Below are positions 24,443 through 33,249 of a stretch of DNA of 64,000 nt, in pieces (within the stretch, counting starts at the first letter, position 1; every line of letters begins with the position of its first letter). The notes beneath the pieces are model-generated. The model saw only the letters and a program-made list of their open reading frames with translations, was not told the origin of the DNA and did no database searches. Source of the stretch: Ignavibacteriales bacterium. Its GTDB lineage: Bacteria > Bacteroidota > Ignavibacteria > Ignavibacteriales > SURF-24. The translations under genes were made by a program, and so were the position numbers. The stretch covers positions 60,509-124,508 of the forward strand of contig JAPLFH010000016.1 of assembly GCA_026390815.1 (NCBI GenBank), read 5' to 3'.

Positions 24443-24700
24443 TTCTTCTCCAATTTAAATTTATTGTCGGTGAATAATAGCAATAACCTTAAAAAGATAC
24501 AATTTAGTTTATCGTATCTGTAAAAATGTTTTCTAAAGTAAATAATAAGGATTTTATAGTGATTTGCAAATTTTCTGATTGTCTTTATCTAAAAATTATC
24601 TTAAACTCACAACAGCGTTTTTTAAAGTTTCTATATAATTTTATATATATTTGTAATACTTAAATACAATATTTTAATGCATTAAATCAAAGGCTTAATA

Positions 24701-27061
24701 ATGCAAAGCGTTAAAATAGAATTCCTTGAGAAATATAATCAACTGGTTAAATCAGCTAACAAGGGATTAGAACAATTTCCTGACGAAATTTGTGATTATG
24801 TTGTAAATGAATTCGATTTGCAGGCAATGGTTTTGTTTAAGGTGAATGAAGATAAAAGCCTGACAGTTTTAGGGAAATCTACTTCAACAAAGAAGAATTA
24901 TTTACGAGGTGCCATATTTAGCTGCACCAATTGCAAAATTGTCAATCCAAATGATCAAACAACTAATTTCTTTTCAGATCCGGAATGTGACGTATTGATT
25001 TCTGAATTTATCATTTATGAAGCTTGCAATATTTTTAATATTTCTGAAACACAAAAAGGATTTGCTAAGATTGCAAGAAAAACTCCATTCCTTAGAAATG
25101 ATTCCGATTCATTTAAGTCTATTTCAGAATTTTTAAGCCAGATTTTAAGGAATTGGTTTGTTGCAAGAGGCGGAGAAGTTCTTGTTGTTAATAAAACAAC
25201 ATCCGAAATATTAAATTCAATTTCGCAGGATTTGCGAACACCAGCAAATAGCATTATTGGATTTGCTTCAATTCTTGGCGAAGAAAGTTTGACTTCTTCG
25301 CAATCAGAGTATGTAAACACAATTAAAAGTAATGCACATAGTTTGCTTATATTAATTAACGATCTTATTGATATTGCAAAAGTTGATTCCGGTAAAGTAA
25401 TTGAAAATAAAAGTCTGATTGAAATAAAACCTTTCTTTGATGACATCCTGAAAGTATTTGATGATAAAGTTGATAAAAAAAATGTTGAGTTAAGTTATGA
25501 TATAGATAAAAATATTCCTGATAAATTAAATATTGATCATCAAAAATTGCGATTTGTAATTATAGCTTTAATAGCTAATTCAGTTAAATCAACTGAAAAG
25601 GGGAAAATATCAGTTCGTGTTTTACAAGCTGATAATAAACACCTAAACATCAGAATTGCAGATACAGGAAAAGGAATTCCTTCCGAAAAAAGAAAAACTT
25701 TATTTGAACCAACATCAATTTCTATCTCTGATAATATTAAACCTAACGGAAACTTTGGTCTCAGTTTAGTTCTTTCAAAAAAATATATTCAGCTACTCGG
25801 TGGAGATATTAATCTGGATAGTACTGTTGGCAAAGGAAGTACATTTAATTTCTCGATTAATGTTGAATCTATTTCTGAAATTGAAAGAAAAATTATTGAA
25901 CTTCCACCACCAACTGTAAGCACGCGTGTTCTTGTAATTGAAGATGATTATGCTACATCTAAACTATTATCCAGTTATTTAACAAGATGGGGATATAATC
26001 CAATTATTGTAAATAGTGAAGACCAAACAATGGAACTGATCGAAAAGGAAAAATTCCTTGCGATCATAATGGATATTGTTCTTCCAAACATAAATGGTTT
26101 AGAGTTGCTTAAAAAAATTCATGAGCATAAAAATACTAAACACACACCGGTTATTGTATGTTCTGTTGAAGCTGAGCAACAAAAAGCTTTTATGCTTGGT
26201 GCGGTAGAATATTTTGTAAAACCAATTAAATACAAATTTTTGGTTGAAGTACTTCAGAGTTATAGACTAAGAACTGATTCTAATATTCTTTGTGTTGATG
26301 ATGATGTACCTACTTTGCAACTTCTTAAAGAAGCTATTGAAACAGCAGGATTTAAAGCAATAGCAGAAAATGTTTCTGCTAATGTTATGGATCTGGTTGA
26401 AGATAAGGATTTGGATTTAGCTATTATTGATTTAGATATGCCCCATCCAAATGGATTTGAATTAATTAAATTGATTAAATCGAATCCTAAGTTTATTCAT
26501 CTTCCAATAATTATCTATACAGGAAAAGAAAATTACCAAGAAGATTTGAAAAACATTGATGGACTATTTGAAGAACTTTTAAGCAAACGCAGTACAAATA
26601 TCGAAGACCTTTCCGAAGTAATTAGTAAAATGATCAATCGGTATGACACACCGCCGCCACAACAAGAAGTATTTGAAAAGAAAGATGTAATAAAAATTCT
26701 TTTAGCGGAAGATTATAAACACTCTCAAATAATTGTAACCAGATTGCTAAAGAAAAATACTTTTGAAAATATTGTTGTTGTAGAGAATGGAGAAGAAGCA
26801 ATCGAAATGGCTAAACAACAACATTTCGATTTGATCTTGATGGATATGCAGATGCCGGTTATGAATGGTTTTGAGGCAACAGAAAAAATCCGACTAATGC
26901 CGCAATATAAAGATACTCCGATCATCGCGCTAACTGCTTTTGCAATGAAGGGTGACAGAGAAAAATGTCTTGAAGCTGGTGCAACTGATTATATTCCAAA
27001 ACCGATTGACAGCAAGGAATTTATTGAAAAAGTTAAATACTATACTAATGAGCGCGCTTAA
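24701..27061 (+). CDS. Hybrid histidine kinase-like protein with three receiver domains and no phospho-accepting His
   Basis: The 786-residue protein has an N-terminal sensor-like region (about 1-165). A HisKA-like segment reads ISQDLRTPANSIIGF, where position 176 is Gln (codon CAG) instead of the His of the usual S-H-D/E-L-R-T-P box. The HATPase domain keeps its N box (IALIANSVKST), G1 (ADTGKGI) and G2 (FGLSLVLSKK). Three receiver domains follow at about 410-525, 528-640 and 665-786, each with an Asp at the acceptor position (IIMDIVLP, AIIDLDMP, LILMDMQMP). It probably cannot autophosphorylate in the classical way, so it may act as a scaffold, a phosphatase or a partner for another kinase. 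No transmembrane segment is apparent. Confidence 0.85.
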   Translation: MQSVKIEFLEKYNQLVKSANKGLEQFPDEICDYVVNEFDLQAMVLFKVNEDKSLTVLGKSTSTKKNYLRGAIFSCTNCKIVNPNDQTTNFFSDPECDVLISEFIIYEACNIFNISETQKGFAKIARKTPFLRNDSDSFKSISEFLSQILRNWFVARGGEVLVVNKTTSEILNSISQDLRTPANSIIGFASILGEESLTSSQSEYVNTIKSNAHSLLILINDLIDIAKVDSGKVIENKSLIEIKPFFDDILKVFDDKVDKKNVELSYDIDKNIPDKLNIDHQKLRFVIIALIANSVKSTEKGKISVRVLQADNKHLNIRIADTGKGIPSEKRKTLFEPTSISISDNIKPNGNFGLSLVLSKKYIQLLGGDINLDSTVGKGSTFNFSINVESISEIERKIIELPPPTVSTRVLVIEDDYATSKLLSSYLTRWGYNPIIVNSEDQTMELIEKEKFLAIIMDIVLPNINGLELLKKIHEHKNTKHTPVIVCSVEAEQQKAFMLGAVEYFVKPIKYKFLVEVLQSYRLRTDSNILCVDDDVPTLQLLKEAIETAGFKAIAENVSANVMDLVEDKDLDLAIIDLDMPHPNGFELIKLIKSNPKFIHLPIIIYTGKENYQEDLKNIDGLFEELLSKRSTNIEDLSEVISKMINRYDTPPPQQEVFEKKDVIKILLAEDYKHSQIIVTRLLKKNTFENIVVVENGEEAIEMAKQQHFDLILMDMQMPVMNGFEATEKIRLMPQYKDTPIIALTAFAMKGDREKCLEAGATDYIPKPIDSKEFIEKVKYYTNERA

Positions 27062-27098
27062 ATTTTAACCTATTACTATTTTATAAATTCTTTTTATG

Positions 27099-27124
27099 GG
27101 TCAGACAAAGTTGTCTGACCTTTT
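27099..27124 (+). terminator. Rho-independent terminator after the hybrid kinase gene
   Basis: GGTCAGACAA, a 2-nt loop AG, then TTGTCTGACC and TTTT form a perfect 10-bp stem with a short T-run, 38 nt past the stop codon and just upstream of gltX. Confidence 0.8.
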
Positions 27125-27152
27125 CTTATTAGATAAGATGGAACACTAAAAA

Positions 27153-28610
27153 ATGATTAACGAACATCCAAGAGTTAGATTTGCTCCAAGTCCAACTGGT
27201 TTTCTGCATGTAGGCGGATTAAGAACCGCACTTTATAATTATTTGTTTGCAAAAAATCAAAATGGAAAATTCATTCTTCGCATTGAAGATACTGACAGAA
27301 ACAGATTTGTTGAAGGTGCAGTTGATAATTTGATTTCCGCTCTAAACTGGTGTGGACTTGAATACGACGAAGGTCCAGATGTTGGCGGTAAATATGGTCC
27401 GTATTTGCAATCTCAACGACTGGAAATTTACCACAAGCATGCTAAAGCATTGATTGATAATGGAAATGCCTACTATTGTTTTTGCACTACAGAACGGCTT
27501 GAAGCATTACGCGAAGAACAACAGCGGCAAAAACTTCCTCAGGCAAAATATGATAAGCATTGTCTTAACCTTAGTTCCTTAGAAATAAATGAAAATCTTG
27601 AAAACAAGACCCCACATGTTATTCGTTTAAATGTAAAACCAAACTTCACAATCGTTGTTGATGATGTAATTCGTGGAAGCGTTGAATTTAATAGCAATAA
27701 TATTGACGACCAGGTTCTTGTTAAAAGCGATAGCTATCCAACTTACCATTTGGCAAATGTTGTTGATGATCATTTAATGAAAATTACTCATGTTATTCGT
27801 GGTGAAGAATGGCTTCCTTCCGTTCCAAAACATGTTTTGCTTTATGATGCATTTGGATGGGAGCGACCAATATTTGCTCACCTTCCGCTTCTTCTTAACG
27901 CAGATAAATCCAAATTAAGCAAACGGCAAGGCGATGTGGCAGTTGAAGATTATCGTGCAAAAGGATATTTGCAGGAGGCGCTGGTTAATTTTGTAGCTCT
28001 ACTTGGATGGAATGCTGGCGATGATGTTGAGTTTTATAATATGCCGGAGTTAATTGAAAAATTTTCTTTGGATAGAGTGAATAATTCGGGAGCAGTTTTT
28101 AATTTGGAAAAATTAAACTGGCTTAATGCTGAACATCTGCGAAAAAAGAGTGATAATGAAATTCTTCAAATGTTAAAAGACGAAGTTCGCAATTCGAAAT
28201 TAGCAATTGGCAATTATTCGGATGATTATCTTTTACAAGTTATCTTTGCAATGAAAGAAAGAGTAACGTTCGTTAAGGAATATTTGAGTAAGAGTCCGTA
28301 CTTTTTTGAAGCACCAAAAGAATATGAGCAAGCGGCTGTTGCGAAAAACTGGACATCTGAAACTCCAGATCAACTAACAAAATTGCGCGATATAATTGCA
28401 CAACTTGAAAATCCTACCAAAGAAGATTATGAAAATACTATGGCTAAAGTTGCGGAAGAATTGAATGTTAGCAAAGGAAAACTAATTCATCCATTGCGTT
28501 TAGCGCTATCTGGGCAAAGCACTGGACCGGGAATGTTTGATTTGTTGTTTATTCTTGGAAAAGATGAAGTCGTAAAACGAATTAACTCAGCATTAGAAAA
28601 GATTAAATAA
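27153..28610 (+). CDS. gltX: Glutamate--tRNA ligase
   Basis: The 485-residue class I aminoacyl-tRNA synthetase has the HIGH-region signature RFAPSPTGFLHVGGLRTALYN (residues about 8-28), the discriminating FILRIEDTDR motif, and the KMSKS-type loop KSKLSKRQGD (about 250). The C-terminal anticodon-binding helical domain has the normal bacterial length. It charges tRNA-Glu in the cytoplasm. The gene follows a strong terminator and is convergent with glnS. Confidence 0.97.
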   Translation: MINEHPRVRFAPSPTGFLHVGGLRTALYNYLFAKNQNGKFILRIEDTDRNRFVEGAVDNLISALNWCGLEYDEGPDVGGKYGPYLQSQRLEIYHKHAKALIDNGNAYYCFCTTERLEALREEQQRQKLPQAKYDKHCLNLSSLEINENLENKTPHVIRLNVKPNFTIVVDDVIRGSVEFNSNNIDDQVLVKSDSYPTYHLANVVDDHLMKITHVIRGEEWLPSVPKHVLLYDAFGWERPIFAHLPLLLNADKSKLSKRQGDVAVEDYRAKGYLQEALVNFVALLGWNAGDDVEFYNMPELIEKFSLDRVNNSGAVFNLEKLNWLNAEHLRKKSDNEILQMLKDEVRNSKLAIGNYSDDYLLQVIFAMKERVTFVKEYLSKSPYFFEAPKEYEQAAVAKNWTSETPDQLTKLRDIIAQLENPTKEDYENTMAKVAEELNVSKGKLIHPLRLALSGQSTGPGMFDLLFILGKDEVVKRINSALEKIK

Positions 28611-28619
28611 AAAATTAAT

Positions 28620-28669
28620 AAAACAGATTTAAAAGATTTTATTCATAACAAATCATTTAAATCTGTTTT
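28620..28669. terminator. Bidirectional terminator between gltX and glnS
   Basis: AAAACAGATTTAAA (28620-28633) and TTTAAATCTGTTTT (28656-28669) are perfect complements separated by 22 nt. The A/T tails on both sides would give a U-tract in either direction, serving both convergent genes. Confidence 0.7.
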
Positions 28670-28678
28670 CATCTTTTG

Positions 28679-30379
28679 TTATTGGTTTGCTTTTCCCCAG
28701 CTATCCTTCAAAGTTACTGTTCTGTTAAAAACCAACTTATCGCTTGTTGTATATTTTGTATCAACACAAAAATATCCATTCCGTTCAAACTGGCATCTAT
28801 CACCAGGTTCGGAATCTTTTAAAAATGGTTCTACCAATGCGTTGGGAATAATTTCCAGCGAATTTGGATTTAAATAACTCAACCAGTTTTCATCACTACC
28901 AGGATCTTCAATTGTAAAAAGCCGATCGTATAATCTTACTTCTACTTCAACAGCGTGGCTGGCAGAAACCCAATGAATAGTTCCTTTCACTTTTTTCTTG
29001 CTGGTTCCTGTTCCGCTCTTTGTTTCCGGATCAAACGTACAATGGAGTTCAACTACTTCACCTTTATCATTTTTAATTACTTCTTCGCATTTAATTATGT
29101 ACGCATAACGTAAACGAACTTCGCCACCAGGAATTAAACGGTGATATCCTTTTGGAGGATTTTCCATAAAGTCAGTCTGTTCAATAAAAATCTCGCGGGA
29201 GAAAGGTACATTTCGTGTACCTGCATTTATATCTTCTGGATTATTCACCGCTACAAGTTCTTCAACTTTTCCTTCCGGATAATTGGTAATTACAACTTTC
29301 AGTGGATGGAGAACTGCCATAACGCGCTGTGCATGTTTGTTCAAATCATCACGGATTGCAAATTCAAGTAAGGAAATATCCGTCAGTGCATCGCGTTTTG
29401 CTACACCAACCAAATCAGCAAAATTTCTAATTGCCAATGGAGTGTATCCTCTTCTTCTTAATCCGGAAACAGTTGGCATTCGTGGATCATCCCATCCATC
29501 AACATACTTTTCCTGAACAAGCTGCAACAATTTACGTTTGCTCATCACTGTATAATTCAAATTCAATCTTGCAAATTCAATTTGCTGTGGATGGTAAACA
29601 TTAAGTGAATCAAGATACCAATCATAAAGTGGTCTGTGGTTTTCAAATTCTAATGTACAAATTGAATGAGTGATTCCTTCTATCGAATCTTCAATACCGT
29701 GTGCCCAATCATATGTTGGATAAATACACCAAGCATTTCCCTGCCGATGATGATCGGAATGTACGATACGATACATTATCGGATCGCGTAGATTAAAATT
29801 TGGTGAAGCCATATCAATTTTTGCACGCAAGGTTTTTTCTCCAGAATCAAATTCTCCATTGTGCATTCTTTCAAAGAGATCCAGATTTTCTTCCACGCTT
29901 CTATTACTGTATGGACTTTCCTTTCCAGGTTCTGTAAGTGTACCACGTGTTTGACGAATTTCATCAGCGTTAAGATCACAAACATACGCCAAGCCTTTCT
30001 TTATTAACTCAGTGGCGTATTCATACATCTGCTCAAAATAATCCGAAGCGAATAATATTCTATCCTCAAAATCGGCACCAAGCCATTTAACATCTTCAAT
30101 TATCGAATCAACATATTCCTGTTCTTCCTTTTCGGGATTTGTATCATCAAAACGGAGGTTGAATTTGCCATTATAATCTCTCGCAATTCCATAATTCAGG
30201 CAAATAGATTTTGCATGCCCAATGTGAAGATAGCCATTTGGCTCCGGAGGAAAACGTGTGTGAACTCTTCCTTCTCGCTTATTGGTTTTCAAATCATCAT
30301 CAATAATCTCGCGGATAAAATTACTTTTTTTTGATGGTTCATTAGATTTTTCGTTTGGATTGTTATCTGCAGTTGTCAT
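28679..30379 (-). CDS. glnS: Glutamine--tRNA ligase
   Basis: The 566-residue protein has [21 protein letters not shown] (HIGH region), the GlnRS-type [11 protein letters not shown] motif, and [11 protein letters not shown] (KMSKS). The two-barrel anticodon-binding domain at the C-terminus runs to [16 protein letters not shown]. It charges tRNA-Gln directly, so this organism need not rely on the GatCAB amidation route for Gln-tRNA. There is no appended YqeY domain; a standalone YqeY protein is encoded at 3696-4148. Some bacteria of this group are known to hold both GltX and GlnS. Confidence 0.97.
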   Translation of the reverse strand: MTTADNNPNEKSNEPSKKSNFIREIIDDDLKTNKREGRVHTRFPPEPNGYLHIGHAKSICLNYGIARDYNGKFNLRFDDTNPEKEEQEYVDSIIEDVKWLGADFEDRILFASDYFEQMYEYATELIKKGLAYVCDLNADEIRQTRGTLTEPGKESPYSNRSVEENLDLFERMHNGEFDSGEKTLRAKIDMASPNFNLRDPIMYRIVHSDHHRQGNAWCIYPTYDWAHGIEDSIEGITHSICTLEFENHRPLYDWYLDSLNVYHPQQIEFARLNLNYTVMSKRKLLQLVQEKYVDGWDDPRMPTVSGLRRRGYTPLAIRNFADLVGVAKRDALTDISLLEFAIRDDLNKHAQRVMAVLHPLKVVITNYPEGKVEELVAVNNPEDINAGTRNVPFSREIFIEQTDFMENPPKGYHRLIPGGEVRLRYAYIIKCEEVIKNDKGEVVELHCTFDPETKSGTGTSKKKVKGTIHWVSASHAVEVEVRLYDRLFTIEDPGSDENWLSYLNPNSLEIIPNALVEPFLKDSEPGDRCQFERNGYFCVDTKYTTSDKLVFNRTVTLKDSWGKANQ

Positions 30380-30574
30380 ATTCCTCGATTAATATTTTAT
30401 ACAAAAATAATAAAATGAGCAGTTACAAACTAATCTTGATATTAAATCAAATTTAGGGTAATTTTGAATCGTAATTTTGATCTTGAAAATGTTTGAATGT
30501 GTTCACCTTTTTCGATATTTGATATATTGAGATCGATCTTAACGTATATAGAATTAAAGTTTGTTCTTAGAAAT

Positions 30575-30660
30575 GCCGAAGTGGCGGAATTGGTAGACGC
30601 GCTGGACTCAAAATCCAGTCTGGCTTACACCAGGTGCCGGTTCGAGTCCGGCCTCCGGTA
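30575..30660 (+). tRNA. tRNA-Leu (CAA anticodon)
   Basis: A class II tRNA with D-arm GGCGGAATTGGTAGACGC, anticodon stem CTGGA/TCCAG around the loop CTCAAAA (anticodon CAA, reading UUG), a long variable arm CTGG...CCAG and T-arm GCCGG-TTCGAGT-CCGGC. The acceptor stem GCCGAAG/CTCCGGT has a G-U end pair and an A-C mismatch at the fifth pair. CCA is not encoded. Confidence 0.93.
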
Positions 30661-30678
30661 CAGTAATTTTAATCATTA

Positions 30679-30706
30679 GCTCGTGTTTTATCACGAGCTT
30701 TTTTTT
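30679..30706 (+). terminator. Rho-independent terminator after tRNA-Leu
   Basis: GCTCGTG, loop TTTTAT, CACGAGC, then eight T residues: a perfect 7-bp stem and U-tract 18 nt after the tRNA. Confidence 0.9.
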
Positions 30707-30797
30707 GCCTGTTAGTTAATTATATAACTTCAACAATTTTTTTTATCTTTCTTAAGGCAAAATCTTTACTTAAAAATAACGAGAGCTGGAGAATATA

Positions 30798-33209
30798 ATG
30801 TTTTCATCAAGAATCAAGATTATTTGTTTATTGTTTTTTGCATTAATTCAAACATTAAGTTGGGGACAAATTACCAGCGATTTAATTGAAGTAAAAAAAA
30901 TAACCATCGGTGTACCTGATACAACTTTAATTTCTGATCTCTTTTATTCGAAAAATTATAATTTGAAAATCTTTGAGAATAAAAATGTTGATGCAAATTA
31001 TTCTAAATCTTCACAGAAATTAATCTTAAATGCAAAAAATAATTTCACAGGATTGACACTTCTCGATTTTTCACTCACCGGAAAAAAATATTCAATTCCA
31101 ATCCTTTCTGAATCACCACAAAATGGGCAGAAGCCAATTTTACAAAAGTTTACTTACAAGCCAGCAAAAAAAGTTAATGAAGTTAAGATATTTGGAAGCT
31201 TTAATGACTGGAACAAGAATAACCATCCATTAAAGGAAGTAAATGGGGTTTATGAAATTTTTATTCCACTTTTACCCGGTAGTTACACTTACAAATTTAT
31301 AGTTGATGGAAAAGAAATAGTTGATCCCGAAAATCCACAAAGGACACCAACAGGATTTGATGATTTTAATTCTGTAATAAATATTGGTGATTCAAAAATT
31401 GAAAAGTGCTATCTGCACAACAATAGATATGAAGCAACAAAAAACTTTACAAAATTATTCTTCATCTATGAAAGAGACAATCAGAAGAATAAAATTGTTA
31501 AAGAAAATATTTCTGCTTTGATTGACAATCAAAAAGTAAGTGCCGATAATATTACAATTGAAGGAAACACAATTGAAGTATCGCTTCCCTCTTCTTTTAT
31601 GAAAGGAGAAAAAATTTTTAGAATTGCCGTTACTCAAAATGACAGAGCAACTAATCTTCAAACATTGTTTTTAGTTAATGGAAAACCAGCTGATAAAGAA
31701 AAACATAATTCCTGGTATGACAGTAATATATACTCAATTATGATTGACAGATTTAACGATGGGGATAAATTGAACGATATTCCGGTTGCTCACGATTCTC
31801 TTTTCCCTCAGGCAAATTATATGGGGGGTGATTTCCAGGGAATCATTAATAAAATTGAAGATGGATATTTTGATTCGTTAAGCATAAATGTTATTTGGAT
31901 TTCTCCAGTCTATGATAATCCAGATGTTGCATTCAGGGAATTTCCAAAACCTCATCGATGGTATTCCGGATACCACGGCTACTGGCCTGTTCATCACCAA
32001 ATGGTTGAAGAAAAATTTGGGACAATGGAAAAGTTGAAGGAATTAGTAGCAAAAGCTCATAATCATAAAATAAAAATACTATTGGATTTTGTAGCTCATC
32101 ATGTTCATATCGATCATCCATTTTATAAAGAACATCCGGACTGGTTTGGTAAATTAAAGTTACCGGATGGAAGATTAAATCTGCGTTTCTGGGATGAGTA
32201 TCGTTTAACAACCTGGTTCGAGCCATACATGCCTTCTTTCGATTTTATCAACTCAAGCAATGCAATAAATGCAATGACGGAAAATGCCGTATGGTGGTTA
32301 AAAGAATCCGGTGCTGACGGATTTAGACATGATGCCGTTAAGCATGTTCCAAACGAATTTTGGAGAGCCTTGACAAAAAGGTTAAAAGAAGAAATTGGTA
32401 TTCCAGAAAATAAAATTGTATATCAGATTGGAGAAACATTCGGGAACCATAAGCTGGTCAAATCGTATGTAAACAACGGACAACTAAATGCTCAATTCAA
32501 TTTTGATCTATCATACTTTGCTATTCCGGTTTTTCTTGAACAGGATAAATCATTTACAACACTTGATTTGCATATGAAGCAATGCCTGGATGTTTATGGT
32601 GTAAATAACCTTATGGGAAATATTATGGATAGTCATGATAAAGTGCGCTTTATGGCGTATGCTGATGGCGATTTTAAAACCCAGGGTGTTGATTCAAGGG
32701 AAATGGCGTGGAATAATCCACCGCAAGTTGACCACGCAGACAGTTATAAGAAAGCAGAATTATATCTTGCTTTTATGCATACCATCCCAGGACTTCCAAT
32801 TATTTATTACGGATCAGAATTTGGGATGACTGGCTTAGATGATCCGGATAATAGAAGAATGATGAAATTTGGAGTTCAGCTAAGTCAATTAGAAAAAGAA
32901 ATGTTAAAGATAACCAGGACAATTACAAAACTACGATTGGAACATTCCGCTTTAAGATATGGTGATTTCCAAACCTTAAAAGCAGATAATTTAATTTACT
33001 CATATCTACGCGCTGATATGAATGAAAAACTAATTGTAGTTTTAAACAAAGATCAAAAAGAACAAACGACTGAACTTCGGATTCCTTCTGTTTATAAATC
33101 TCAAAAACTGATTGATGTTTTAAATAATGATTCGATTGAAATAAAAAACAATACAGCCACGTTAGTTCTTCCTGCCTTTGGTTGGAAGGTATACAGGATA
33201 GAAAATTAA
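30798..33209 (+). CDS. Secreted GH13 alpha-amylase family enzyme with a CBM48-type starch-binding module
   Basis: The 803-residue protein has a signal peptide (IICLLFFALIQTLSWGQ). A glycogen/starch-binding module of the CBM48/AMPK type follows at about 115-200 (VKIFGSFNDWNK, PGSYTYKFIVDGKE). The GH13 catalytic barrel starts near residue 305 (YSIMIDRFNDGD). The active-site residues are visible: DFVAHHVH (region I), DGFRHDAVKH with the nucleophile Asp (about 510), QIGETFG with the general acid Glu (about 546), and MDSHDK with the transition-state Asp. It should hydrolyse alpha-1,4/1,6 glucans outside the cytoplasm. It is monocistronic, with no polysaccharide-utilisation SusC/D pair nearby. Confidence 0.9.
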   Translation: MFSSRIKIICLLFFALIQTLSWGQITSDLIEVKKITIGVPDTTLISDLFYSKNYNLKIFENKNVDANYSKSSQKLILNAKNNFTGLTLLDFSLTGKKYSIPILSESPQNGQKPILQKFTYKPAKKVNEVKIFGSFNDWNKNNHPLKEVNGVYEIFIPLLPGSYTYKFIVDGKEIVDPENPQRTPTGFDDFNSVINIGDSKIEKCYLHNNRYEATKNFTKLFFIYERDNQKNKIVKENISALIDNQKVSADNITIEGNTIEVSLPSSFMKGEKIFRIAVTQNDRATNLQTLFLVNGKPADKEKHNSWYDSNIYSIMIDRFNDGDKLNDIPVAHDSLFPQANYMGGDFQGIINKIEDGYFDSLSINVIWISPVYDNPDVAFREFPKPHRWYSGYHGYWPVHHQMVEEKFGTMEKLKELVAKAHNHKIKILLDFVAHHVHIDHPFYKEHPDWFGKLKLPDGRLNLRFWDEYRLTTWFEPYMPSFDFINSSNAINAMTENAVWWLKESGADGFRHDAVKHVPNEFWRALTKRLKEEIGIPENKIVYQIGETFGNHKLVKSYVNNGQLNAQFNFDLSYFAIPVFLEQDKSFTTLDLHMKQCLDVYGVNNLMGNIMDSHDKVRFMAYADGDFKTQGVDSREMAWNNPPQVDHADSYKKAELYLAFMHTIPGLPIIYYGSEFGMTGLDDPDNRRMMKFGVQLSQLEKEMLKITRTITKLRLEHSALRYGDFQTLKADNLIYSYLRADMNEKLIVVLNKDQKEQTTELRIPSVYKSQKLIDVLNNDSIEIKNNTATLVLPAFGWKVYRIEN

Positions 33210-33213
33210 TATC

Positions 33214-33249
33214 TTCAGGAACACGCAAATACGTGTTCCTGAATTTTTT
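33214..33249. terminator. Bidirectional terminator between the GH13 and patatin genes
   Basis: TTCAGGAACACG, loop CAAATA, CGTGTTCCTGAA and six T residues form a perfect 12-bp stem in the 38-nt gap between the convergent genes. The T-run overlaps the patatin gene's stop codon. Confidence 0.9.

Noticed and set aside
24640..24660. TATATTTG before the hybrid kinase gene as a Bacteroidota-type -7 box
   Set aside because: No matching TTTG/TTG -33 element at the right distance, and such words are common in this AT-rich DNA.
30497..30679. Open frame of 60 codons over the tRNA-Leu
   Set aside because: It runs straight through a well-formed tRNA; the coding appearance is chance.
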